Shown here one piece after another: positions 13,341-23,932 of a stretch of DNA of 64,000 nt (positions within the stretch are counted from its first letter, which is position 1; every line of letters begins with the position of its first letter). The position numbers were made by a program, and so were the translations under genes. The stretch lies in contig VYZB01000209.1 in the NCBI GenBank assembly GCA_013397455.1, forward strand, positions 886,280 through 950,279, given 5' to 3'. The notes beneath the pieces were generated by a model, which was given only the letters and a program-made list of their open reading frames with translations, ran no database searches and had not been told where the DNA came from. The DNA comes from Crotophaga sulcirostris (taxonomy: Eukaryota; Chordata; Aves; Cuculiformes; Crotophagidae).

Positions 13341-16300
13341 TGTGTGTACTATATGTCAACAACTAATCAAAAATTGTTTGCCCACAAGCATATGTGAAAA
13401 ATTCATCTAAATAATTGTACATTTAATTTTTAATGAAATCCCAGTAATCCACTCAATTTACCAAACTCCTACTTAGTACGGAGCAATGGTGTGCACAGAG
13501 ATCTCTGTGTCTTACACAGTGAGAGCATACGTACCACTTCAGGCATCCTCAGTCAAGTTTTATCATAATATTATCTTGATTTTGAGATCACTGCTTTTAC
13601 TTGTGTGCAGAGTGAAGAAGCATATGCTATATGAGCAACCCATAGTGTTTGGCTTAAAGGCAAAATAAAAGTCAGCAATAAATAAACAGTAAAAAACAGA
13701 CTGCTGGTAGATGGAAAGACTCCACAGCCTATTAGGTCTTTCCTGTCTTTAGCTTCCCTAATTCTGCAAAAGCTTATATTCATAAGTAACTCCTTTATAA
13801 AATAATGTACTGCAATTACAGCATCTGTCTTCAGATAATGTTGGAAATTCATTAATTAACATTAACACACTTTTTGAAGTAAATGACTTATTATTCTACT
13901 CCATAGATGGGGAGAGTGAGACATAAAGAAATTAAAGCGATAGGTTTGGCAGACCTCTACAGAAAGCAAGGGAAAAACATTGCATATCTTCTTGTAAGAA
14001 CACACATTTAAGTACACACCTGCATTTTGCAGGTGCAAACACCTACAGCATGCAAATAACAACTCTACACTATGCTCATGCACACCCATCCTGGAGTGTG
14101 CACCCACAAAACTTGTTAGAACAAAGACATTTGCAGGCATGAACACATACATGGAAGTGCAGGTGTTTGATTATTTCAATCCAAAGCACATGAACAGATG
14201 TTTGCATCAAATTGAAATTGTCACCATGCTCAAAACTCTGCAGCCCTGTCATTCCACCCTTATCAGTCTGTTTACTTCTCGTATTTCCAGAAGGTCTCAT
14301 CTCACACTGTTTTTCAGAGTACAACTTCCACTTATTTTGTCTCCAGCCCCTTATTCTGTCAAAAGGGAAAATAAAAATTCCCAGCCCACTGATTTTCCTG
14401 TTCTTATGTAACCAATCACTCACTTTTTGACTAAACAAATGTTTTTTTAGTTAACATTTTGTAACTCTGTGTATCACTATTGTGAAGATCTCACTTTTTA
14501 TGCAGGATTGGTTCCACAATCATAGAGTAGATTTGAAAAAAGATATGTTGGGATAACCAAGAGACAAGTGGACTGCTCCATTCAAAGGTGGGAATAACTA
14601 CTTCCACAAGGACACGTGGCTCCCAAGGTTAACATGCTGTGAAACCACAGACTTCTCAAGCTGTAAGAAGGAGACACCAAGATGCAAGGCTGTGGGTCAT
14701 GGTGCACAACAGAGCATTAGACCTTTCTGAATCCAGTGTCACAGGGACACTTTGTTAGCCTGGTCTTCGCTCTATGCCTTGTTTTCCTTTCTCATTTTTC
14801 ACCAGGGTTACAGCAAATTCCCCTAAAATAGTGCCTGAAACTTTGGAATTGAGCAGATGCAATCAAAAGTGGCTGCACATGGGAGGCTATCTCATGGAAC
14901 TGGCACGGAGCCTTGTTTTGTTCAGCCACTGCTGTTGTCCTGTGGCTCTCTGGCTTCCAGCTATGGAGTTGTCTCAGTACGGAAGAGTTTGGGCAAATGA
15001 GCTACTAATCTGCAATTCAAACCGTGTCTCTGGATCAGAAGAAAGGAAAATAAACCCACAAAGTTATTTGTCTGTGCAGCGGTCCAGTTACTGTAGGACC
15101 AGAGCAGTTGGTAGCCTATACGTTACTGAATGGGATTTTTAAGTAATGAAAAGGAAACAACTTCAAAGAGAGATTTGGAGGAGAGAGAGAGAGAATACAA
15201 ACCTTGTGATTTACTGCCCCTGCTCTTCATATCACCAGAAAACATGTTTTCTTATCAAAGCCTGCCTGCCCTCCTTACTCTCTCCCTTACAGTGCCTGTG
15301 CTTGGGCCAGTTCTTTAGACTTTCTCTTCTTGAAACAATTTTATTGCTGGTAAGCAAATGTCATTGCTTATAAGGAGCCAAGCCTTCAACAAGGACTTCC
15401 CACAATTTGTGGTGCCTATGTCCTCTTCCCACATGCCCACGTACTTCCATGGAAGCTATTTGCCCCATTTCTCTGTTGGAGACTCTTAGAAAACTTTATT
15501 ATGAATTGAAAGAATGGGTGTCCATAGAGATGTAGTAAGGATCTAAAAAAATGGAATGTAGAGAAGCAGATCTCTTCTCTAGGAATTTTTAACTACTCTA
15601 CAAAGCAATAAAGTCGTATCCTATGAAATCAGGTGAGATAGTTACAATTTGTAAGAAAGTTACTATTCTGCTTTAAATATTTTTTTAAAGAATTATTCAT
15701 TCGTGTTTTTTAACCATGAGGAAAATCCTTGGGTGTGTTAAATAGTGTCAAGCTGTAGTTTCCTTCCTTGTACATGGCAGACAGACAGCTGATTTTTTAA
15801 GCCTCATTTCCTTAGAAAATCAAGATAAAGGAAATGAAGCAACAAGTCCTAATGCAATACTTATATGTCTATACTAAGTCCTAATTTGAAGCATGAGTAA
15901 ATTTGAGTTTTACTTGTGTTTATTTATAATCCTTGAAAACTTGTTCTGGTTTTGCTTTTGTAAAAACCTTGGTGATTCACCTTTCAGCCACTGTCCTAAA
16001 TAACCTACGTTTAACCTATTCTTCTTAAGCTATTCTTTCAAATAGCATCACAAAAGAAAATTTATAGTACAAAAAATACTGACAAAGAGAAATGCCCATG
16101 CATATTGTTTGTATTTGTTCTCCAGAGCAAACATAAATGCTGACTGAATGAACAATCAAATGAGATAGTTCTCCTTTCTTATTGAACATAAAAGGTTAAT
16201 TTGGGTCACTTTTGAATACTCTTTATATTTCCTTAATGTAAACCAATAGGCCGTGCTCTACTTTCCATTTCCATTTTCTTTACTATAGAAGACTACTTAT

Positions 16301-19300
16301 GAATATCAGCATACTTCCATGCAGAATCAGATCCATTTTCTCCATTCTAATTATATTCTGTATTTAAAAAAAAAATACAGAAACACTCCCCTCTAATTTA
16401 CTCACAATCTCTCTCAGTTATGGAAGTGCTCTGCTAGTGACCATATATACCCTGTGCTTTCTGAGTTACTCATGTTTAAAGCAGAAACACCTATTTAAGA
16501 GCACTATTTATGCTCTTCATTTCCACACTGCTCCTATCGACAACCTCAATCCATGTGTGTGACTCCAATTGGGTTGTGAAATTAGTATGGCTGTTTGTGT
16601 ACATCAAGGGCAACCTGCACTCCTTTGAAAGCAAGGGCATTGCAATTATTGGTAGTAAACGTCTACAAGCTTATAGTGCCATCTGTACTATCCAACACTT
16701 CCACCCATATATAGTTGTATTGCTAACTTTGTGTTTCACAGCCTCTGAAAAAAAACCCCAAAGAACAACAGACACGCTTATACAGGCAAAATATTTTGAA
16801 CCTGACTCCATTAGCCAACACACCTATTTAATCTGTTCTAATGATTTTTATCTTATTGAGAACTCTCTTCAATAACCTGAAAATACATTCCGAGATCTCC
16901 ATCACGGTAAATATAAATTCTAAAATCTTTGCGCTAAAGAGCTATTGCAGGCTTGAACGTCACCTGCTCCAAAGGCACCTCAATCAGACTGGCTCCTGCT
17001 GCTCTGAGATCAGACGCATTTCTTGGGAGTGTGGCAGGGCCTCTGCTTTTTGCCAGTGGATAAAGTATTAATGTATTATATACATGAAGTATGTGTATAT
17101 ACACATAAAAAGAGCTCCAGCATTTGCAATAAGTTCTGTAATTATTACCGTACAAATCCTGCAGTACTTGTGGAAGAGAAGTTTCTAGTGAGATCAATGG
17201 AAATAACAAAGACACCAATCAAAAACATGCTATTATGAGTTAGCGTATTTGTTTCAAAAAACGAACGAAAACCCAACTTGATTCATCCTAAAATCATCTT
17301 TAAATATTAATCAGTTTCAGTGACCACATCTGAGGGAAAAGAGTGAAGCGTGCATCTAGCAGCACAATGGGATTCTATTCACATTAGCGTTAAAACATGG
17401 GGAATCTCTCGATATACCAAAACCGTTACCTTTTTTCTTTTCATATGAAGGTAGTGAAAGCAAATATTTAGTTCTTATAAAAAGCTTTGGATTATTTTTT
17501 CAATCATATGGAAAATATTTGGACTTTGCCAGCCAACAGCTTCAGAATATTCTTTTATTTTCATCTCCATTTTTAATTCCTCCCAGTATCTCAACTAATT
17601 TAAAGATCCATTCCTGGTGTTTAAAGTTGAGTACAGAATGAGTCTCCCAGCCTTTGGATTCAGAACAAGGTGTTAGACCTTTCAGGTAGTGTCTACCTTC
17701 TTCAATTTTCATGTATGATCTGGTATTCAATACAATTTCGACACCTTCAGATCTCAATCCAGTGTGTAAAATCAAATGATGGTGAATGGTAGGTGGTAGC
17801 ACAGAGACACCTTAGGCATAGCATGAACCAAGGTTAGAAGTCTTCCTATTTATCCTGCAAAAGACAGGTGCTCCAAAATGTACTATTATTGCTTTTCCCA
17901 ACTATCACAATGATTTCATAACCAATGGCCATAATGACCTCTGGAAGTAATATCTGGGCATCAATAGTAAGAATGAGCTGGCTATCAAGAGTACAAAGCT
18001 GTGTTGTTCTTCATTCTCCTCCTGGTTAGATGGCTCTCTACATAATGTCCTTCTTCTCCAGTAAACACTGGTTGAGGACGCTGGATCTCTGGCTCCTGGC
18101 TCAGAGTGCAGCACTGGGAGCCAGACAAAGTTTTTGGGGATAAATTGGCTTTTCCATCTAGCCCTTCCTCAGGGTGTCCTATGCTACACCATTGTGTTAC
18201 AACAAACGTGAAAGTTTCTGAGGAGAAGAGAACTGAACAAGGGTTAACATGGTGCACTCTCCTCTTACTAAAATGATGTAATTTCCCTCCACCTCCTTGA
18301 AAGTATATGTTGCTTGGTTGTTTACATACTAAAGTTAATTTAAAATGTATATTATAGACCTGCATGGTTTAAAATTGAATGAATTCTTATATCTGAAGAT
18401 ATTTATACAAATTTAATTTAAACCTACAGTGCTTCAGTGTCCTTAAAAAGTGTTGCTTTTTAGCAAAAAACTATCCATTCTCCTTGTTTGTATATTCTCC
18501 AGAAAAATAAAGACTAAGAAAACAGAAGTACCAATACATTGTAGAAATTTTCCCAATGAGTTTATAATCTAGTGTAAGTTACACAGTACTGATAAGTAAA
18601 GGAAGTTCAACCAGACAGTTTAATCTTCCAATTTCCTGTCTTCTAATCAGCCACTGACTCCTCTGACTTTAAATTAGAAACATTCATGGCAATATTCAGG
18701 ACAGGTGAAGGAAAAAGAGTAGAAAACAACTAGGGCAATTACTTGTAGGCAAAAGGAGGCCACGTATAGATAATCAAGACATTATAAAGTATGTAAAACA
18801 ATGCACTAGATGCATGTGTTTACATTATATATGGAATTTAGCAACTCTGTCAGAGAAGGAATTATTTTATTAAAAATATTTATACAGTAGCTGAGCAGTG
18901 TATGAACATACAAGAGTTACTTTATAAAACAAAATCCATGCTGCAATGCTACAGTCTGTTATTTTTATGGTGGCAGGAGCAGAATAATTACTAATACATA
19001 TATGCTTTTTGATATACAGTAAATTATAAGTTGGAAGACAAATCAGCAAAGCCATGTATCATTCAACAGTATGTGGGAATAAGCATGATAAACTTAGATG
19101 ACAGTAAGTATAAGCATGTATGTACAAATACACTCAGGGATTTAAACAAGAAATACTACCTTGAAGTGCCTTCTGGACTTTTTTAGCTTCAGTAGTAACA
19201 ATTAGTTTCCATATGATGATTTTAAATATTTATTAGATGCACCATTATTTTTAGTCTCATTTTCAATGAGATTTATAGTAAGGATTGTATTAAGTCTTAA

Positions 19301-19327
19301 TTGATAATAACGCTATTAATTTTGAAA

Positions 19328-19373
19328 TTTTCTCTCTCTCTTTCTCCCCCTTCCCCCCCCCTTTTTTTTTCAG
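19328..19373 (+). repeat. Polypyrimidine tract ending in CAG
   Basis: A nearly pure C/T run (CT dinucleotides, then C-runs, then a T-run) ends in CAG at 19371-19373. In form it resembles a strong plus-strand splice acceptor. The sequence after it (CACAAATTACTAG...) hits stop codons quickly, and no matching donor or coding segment follows. It is most simply a low-complexity tract; a non-coding RNA exon boundary cannot be excluded. Confidence 0.6.
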
Positions 19374-20883
19374 CACAAATTACTAGAGCAATTTCAGCTA
19401 TTCTTCCAAAAAAATGGAGCATAGAGTTATGGAAGAAATGTGTTTATCAGGAGCTTCAGTGAAAAAGTGGTGTTGAGTTAAAAACCTTTAAAGTAACAAA
19501 ATGACCACTGAAAGTCCAGTCCTGCTATCTTTGATAAATTCTCGTTTAACTTATGGAATCTAAAGAAAATAAAGGCATAAACACTGAACTATGGATTGAT
19601 AGCTTGATAACAAAGCTATAAAACAATTATTTCAGAAAATGACTGGAGGATCCGCTTTAACCGTCACATTCAATAGCAGAAGTTTGCATGATAACTCATA
19701 CACAGAGTATTTTGAAATGGCTTCTTATTTATTAATGAGCCTTTTTTTCTTCCAATATTTCACAAAGGAGAAAAGTTTGGGTTTTGAAACTGTTTGGACT
19801 GAGATAACTCAAATTGTGGGTCAAAGTTTTCTCTCAGTCACTCAGGTAAAGTAAACCTGGAGTCATCCCACTCCTAATGCAGCGACTCCAGGATGAAGGC
19901 AGCATAAACCTTGTGCAGAATTTGTCCCAGGGTCTTTAGTTTTGTATTGTCATTGAGAATTTTCCTCTAGTATAGACCTTTAGCACACATGTATTTCAAT
20001 AACCCCATGCAAAGGAATTTTGAAGACAATCCCTTATTAAACATGTGTAATACTCACATCATACTGGTTTGCTAGAGAAAATAAATTAAAAAAATAATCG
20101 GCTTGAAATAAATGTTTATAAAAGTAGCACAGCTGCACATTTTTGTTACAAATGCAAGACAGTACTGAAACTTTTTTGTGACTAACCCTTTAGTGTCTCT
20201 ACGACAGCATAAAATTTAAATAAAAAGTGCCAATGATTACAAAATAATAAAATTTTTCAACAAACTAATTCATCTCATAGCTTCAGGCTGCTATACTGGT
20301 TAAAGTATTTGCTATTACATATATATATTAAAAATATATAATTCTTTCTTACACAACTTTACAGCATTTTTGGGGAATTTTTCTGCTACAGTGTCAGTAC
20401 AATGTAGCCAAAATAATAACTGTTTCTGCAGTTACTTGATTAAAGCATAAGAAAAAATAGATTAGGTGTCAAAAGATTGCTTTAAAACAGTGGGGACAAA
20501 CACAATTATTGCTAAAACGCACAAGTTCTGTGGGTCCTACTGAAATAGTTTGAAACATTTATATTCATCTACAGGAAAGAAAAATAGCATTTTTCTTTAC
20601 TTTTACCTTTTGCTATTTTGGCAAGTAAGATAAAATATATTAGCCATTCCATCAGATGGCTGGAGAGAAAAACTAGCTGCAATGAGGAAAAACGAATTAA
20701 AGAGCATTAATAAAGATTATCTATGAAAGAAAATAAGGTCAAAATTAGAACTCTGCATTTTAAAACCACCTTTCAAAAATACAAGCTGCTTTGCCCAATG
20801 CTAAAATCCATTCATTTTACTAATCATGCAATCAACCAATCTCCATTATCTCCAGCCAGCTAGCTATAAACATGCTACAGAGC

Positions 20884-20953
20884 GGAGTGAAAGAAGGAGA
20901 GTGTGAGGTTGAGAGACAGAAAGAGAGAGAGAGAAAGAAAGAAAGAGAGAGAG
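20884..20953. repeat. GA-rich purine tract
   Basis: A purine-rich simple repeat built from GA, GAAA and GAGA units with few interruptions. On the minus strand it is a CT tract. It lies about 2.6 kb downstream, in the transcript direction, of the candidate minus-strand exon. It is complementary in composition to the CT-rich tract at 23866-23932 on the other side of that exon. Confidence 0.85.
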
Positions 20954-22786
20954 ATTACTACATCCAGCCTTTTATAAAGCCGTTTCTTTCATTATAACAG
21001 GTCTTTTCATCAAAATGACACAGAACCTTTAAATTTGGGCATAATACTCCAGTACAGTATACAGCTATAGCTTAAAACAGATTTAGAACCTGCTCCAGAA
21101 AGAAAACAAACTCCCTCATTTGACACACAAATTGTTTACGATTCATTAAAAAGCAAAATTGCATATCACAGTGCTGGCAGCTGAGTCCATATGGGTGCAA
21201 GGGGTATTCACTCATCTCTTTGTATGCTGGCAGTACCAAACCGAAGTTTAGCACTGTGCAGCTGAGATTTTGTGCAGCCAGACGATGCATGAGGTAATTT
21301 TAAAAGCTTTATTTGTCTTTAAAACATTAAAATCTGCTCTCTAGCTTACTTTTGATTAAAAGAATGTGGCAAATGTGATGATGGTTGGGGGTAAAAAAAA
21401 AAAGATATCTACGTTTTGTTGTATGTTCCAGATTCACAGACTATATGAAAAACTGCTTATTACTCCATCAATAATTGAAACTTTGTACGACAATTATTTA
21501 AAATTAACACATCTATTGTAAAGATCCTGAATTATTCATTTTGGTTAAAAATAACATCTCTTATCTAGCACAACTTCTACAAAAAAGGCTATTTTAGTGG
21601 GATTTTTTTTTGTTCTCTCTCAAATAAATAATGTGACATTCAAATTTAAGGAGAACTTTCTGCAATGTTTAATCTAAACAACAGCATGTGTGGTTATAAA
21701 ACTGTTTATTTTTAGGCAAGTGCATTACTAAATGTTTCTAGCATTTTTACATATTATATTCACAGTACTAAAACAAATGTGAAATAAATGGAACTGAAAT
21801 GAAACTTCCTCGGACACTTGCCATGGGTGATAATAACTACCTAAGAATATTTGAAGATACTTATTAAATAATAAACGTGGACGTACCTCATCATAAAAGC
21901 AGCCGATAGACAATAAAAGAGGAGTGGTAATAAAATATACAACTGGTTTAGAATAAGGCAAAATCACAGCATGATCTAAATCATGTGGTTAAAACAGGTA
22001 CTTGAAAACTTTGCTTTGAAAATGATAACTAAGAATCAATAGCCTTATTTACAGGGGTTTAACAAGCTAAAAAAAGTCACATGAATAATCAACAGTTTAT
22101 GTGCATGCAAATACCCCTTCCCCCCTCCAACTTCCCCTGGCAGAAAGTCTAATCGGAAAATCAGTACTATAAGTAAAGTGGTTACCCTTCCCTGTTCCTG
22201 TTAACCAAAAGTTGCATGTTACATTTCACTGGTAATCACTGGCAAACCTCTAATAGACGGTTAAAAAATTAAGAGTTTAGACAAAACAAAACAGAAAATC
22301 CGAGCCCAAACACCTTTAAATACAAGCCACATGATATACACAATGGCCATCACCAAGCTGCCGAATAAAACCTTCCGGATCTCACTTTTAAAAGTCTTTC
22401 AAGTCCTCAGAGGTCTTAAACTTTCCAAATGATACCAAAATTGGTCCGGTGGCGAGGGGGAGGGAAAGCCCCCGACTTGTTTCAGCGTATCATACAATGA
22501 AAGTGATCATGCCTTGTTTTGTAATTCCACTCGCCAGTCCTTTTTTAACTGATATCTATGTGAAATGAGCGGAGGTTCACGGTCCAGTTAGGAGCGGATA
22601 ATACATTCATTGTCCTGGCAGCAAACTTTTCCTCTCACTGGAAGAATTCACGCTTGCCACAGGAATAATAATTACAGAAAACTAAAAATGCGCTGCTAAC
22701 GAATTAATCCCTAACGGACAACAAGCTAACGAGGACAGTAATGATTTGAGGACTCTCTTCCTCACAACAGGACTTGCATCTTCTGC

Positions 22787-22803
22787 CACAATGGGCTATT
22801 GTG
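22787..22803. promoter_or_regulatory. Inverted pair of SOX-like sites
   Basis: CACAAT and ATTGTG form a perfect inverted repeat separated by the 5-bp spacer GGGCT. ACAAT/ATTGT is the core bound by SOX HMG-box proteins, and some SOX proteins (SoxE: SOX8, 9 and 10) bind as dimers to inverted sites spaced by a few bases. The pair sits about 0.8 kb inside the presumed intron 1. Binding is inferred from motif form only. Confidence 0.3.
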
Positions 22804-23467
22804 CATCCTCCTAACTCACTATACCTCTTACAGATTCAAGATGTCAAAGGTTGTCTGGCCCGGCTGACCATGACATGCTAGTTAACTCGTTCTACGGAGC
22901 ACACTGGGACTTTATTGGAACTTTAATTGCACCCAAAAGCAGCTAGAGCCAGAATATGTAGGATCTGTAACACATGGCTCCAGGTCAGCACAGCCTGGTA
23001 ACCTGTTCTAACGTAAACAAGCAGAGGGAAAAGTTAGATCGGGGTCTCCGATGAAAGGCAGCACCTCGCAAAACACACTCCTCTCGCACGTGATGATTTT
23101 ACACCACGACACTACTGCACCGTTTCAGGCTTTTACAGTAATCAACTTGCTTTGTAATGGACTGAACTTTCCACCTCTCCTCTTTACAAAATATTGCATA
23201 GTAAAAAATGCACACACACGAACACTTGAAAGCAGCAGATAAAGTAAAACAAACTGAGCGTTAGGCAGCCGATTGAGACAAGTTACTCTGCACAAGGCTT
23301 TTTCAAACTACTTCTTTGCATACTTTTTTTTTTTTTTTATCCCCCTTAAGGAGAATTGAAAAAGCTTCCCTCTGGAAACCAGTGCACATTAACGGTCTCC
23401 TGTTACACGGGGGAAAGCACACAAGTGGGACAAGTGTGAGGCTGCTCTACTGAAGAGTGTGAAAAAA

Positions 23468-23485
23468 ATCAAATGTTAATTTGAT
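23468..23485. repeat. 18-bp palindrome
   Basis: ATCAAAT and ATTTGAT are perfect inverted arms separated by GTTA. The palindrome lies about 90 bp past the splice donor of the minus-strand exon. It could be a dimeric transcription-factor site, but the sequence does not say which factor. Confidence 0.5.
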
Positions 23486-23572
23486 AAATGTGAGGTCTGG
23501 GACATTTTGTCAAAGAGGGAGGGAAAGTAGAAAAGGGAGAAAAAAAAAAAAGCAGCCCTGCTGCCAACTCAC

Positions 23573-23668
23573 CATCCACCAAGTTCTGGCCGAGATGTCG
23601 TAGCAGAGCTGCCATTTGATGGAGCCGTCGGAGGTTTTCCCTGCCATTATGCTGTCAGCAAGCTTCAT
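23573..23668 (-). CDS. First coding exon of an unidentified minus-strand gene
   Basis: Read on the minus strand, a frame opens after an in-frame TAG (23675-23677). It starts at ATG 23666-23668 or, in better Kozak context (A at -3, G at +4), at ATG 23645-23647. It runs without a stop to 23573 and is followed directly by GTGAGT, a consensus splice donor (23567-23572), which gives a phase-0 junction. The exon encodes 32 residues from the upstream ATG, or 25 from the inner one. The peptide begins MKLADSIMAGKTSDG and ends YDISARTWWM, with three tryptophans. Its composition is unlike the chance frames nearby, and CpGs fall inside codons. A possible acceptor (CTCAATTAG) ends at 23698, so it may be a second exon rather than the first. 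I did not recognise the protein. The rest of the gene must lie to the left, most likely outside this window. Confidence 0.6.
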
Positions 23669-23865
23669 CTGATGCTAACTCACGGGAGATAAGACACCTA
23701 ATTGAGAAAACATTTGCACTGGCATGTTGGGCAACATGTAGCCCGGTCCATACCATATGGAATCATGGGTAAAAAAAAAAAAAATCTCCTTGACAATGAA
23801 CCAATCTCTCACAGACCCAGTGGCAAGGTGAAGTGGAGATGAAAAGTCATCTGCTCCTAGCACTG
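23669..23865 (-). promoter_or_regulatory. 5' UTR / proximal upstream region of the minus-strand exon
   Basis: This segment lies just upstream of the candidate coding exon on the minus strand. No TATA box is evident at a suitable distance. It contains AGATAAG at 23688-23694 (a GATA-type core) and CCTAATTG at 23697-23704, which overlaps the possible splice acceptor. An A-run follows at about 23771-23784. Whether it is transcribed leader, promoter or intron end cannot be decided from the sequence alone. Confidence 0.3.
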
Positions 23866-23932
23866 TCTTCTTCTCTCTCTCTCCCTCTCTCTCCCCCTCT
23901 CCCTCTCTCTCACTCACTCTTTTTTTTTTTTT
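23866..23932. repeat. CT-rich pyrimidine tract with T-run
   Basis: A long C/T run on the plus strand, made of CTCTCT and CCCTCT units, a short CACTCACTC interruption and a terminal T-run. On the minus strand it is a GA tract, so it is not a splice-acceptor pyrimidine tract for the minus-strand exon. It pairs in composition with the GA-rich tract at 20884-20953. Confidence 0.85.

Larger units (their letters stand above)
8831..20883. other. Non-coding AT-rich DNA with minor simple repeats
   Basis: No supported gene. The open frames are all short (up to about 126 codons), unrelated to known domains, and scattered over both strands as expected by chance. A CA microsatellite sits near 13323, and a pyrimidine tract ending in CAG lies at 19328-19373. 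If the exon at 23573-23668 is a true first coding exon, this would belong to a large first intron. Confidence 0.55.
20956..23572 (-). other. Probable proximal intron 1 of the minus-strand gene
   Basis: This stretch follows the splice donor of the exon at 23573-23668 in the minus-strand direction. It has no credible coding frame. It is high in sequence complexity and, around 22430-23060, richer in CpG than the rest of the window. It contains a paired SOX-like site (22787-22803) and an 18-bp ATCAAAT/ATTTGAT palindrome (23468-23485). Such complexity close to a first coding exon often marks intronic regulatory DNA; that reading is inference. Confidence 0.4.

Noticed and set aside
17985..18365. 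126-codon minus-strand frame
   Set aside because: Lies in the presumed intron on the gene's strand, but has no recognisable domain and no convincing acceptor and donor borders.
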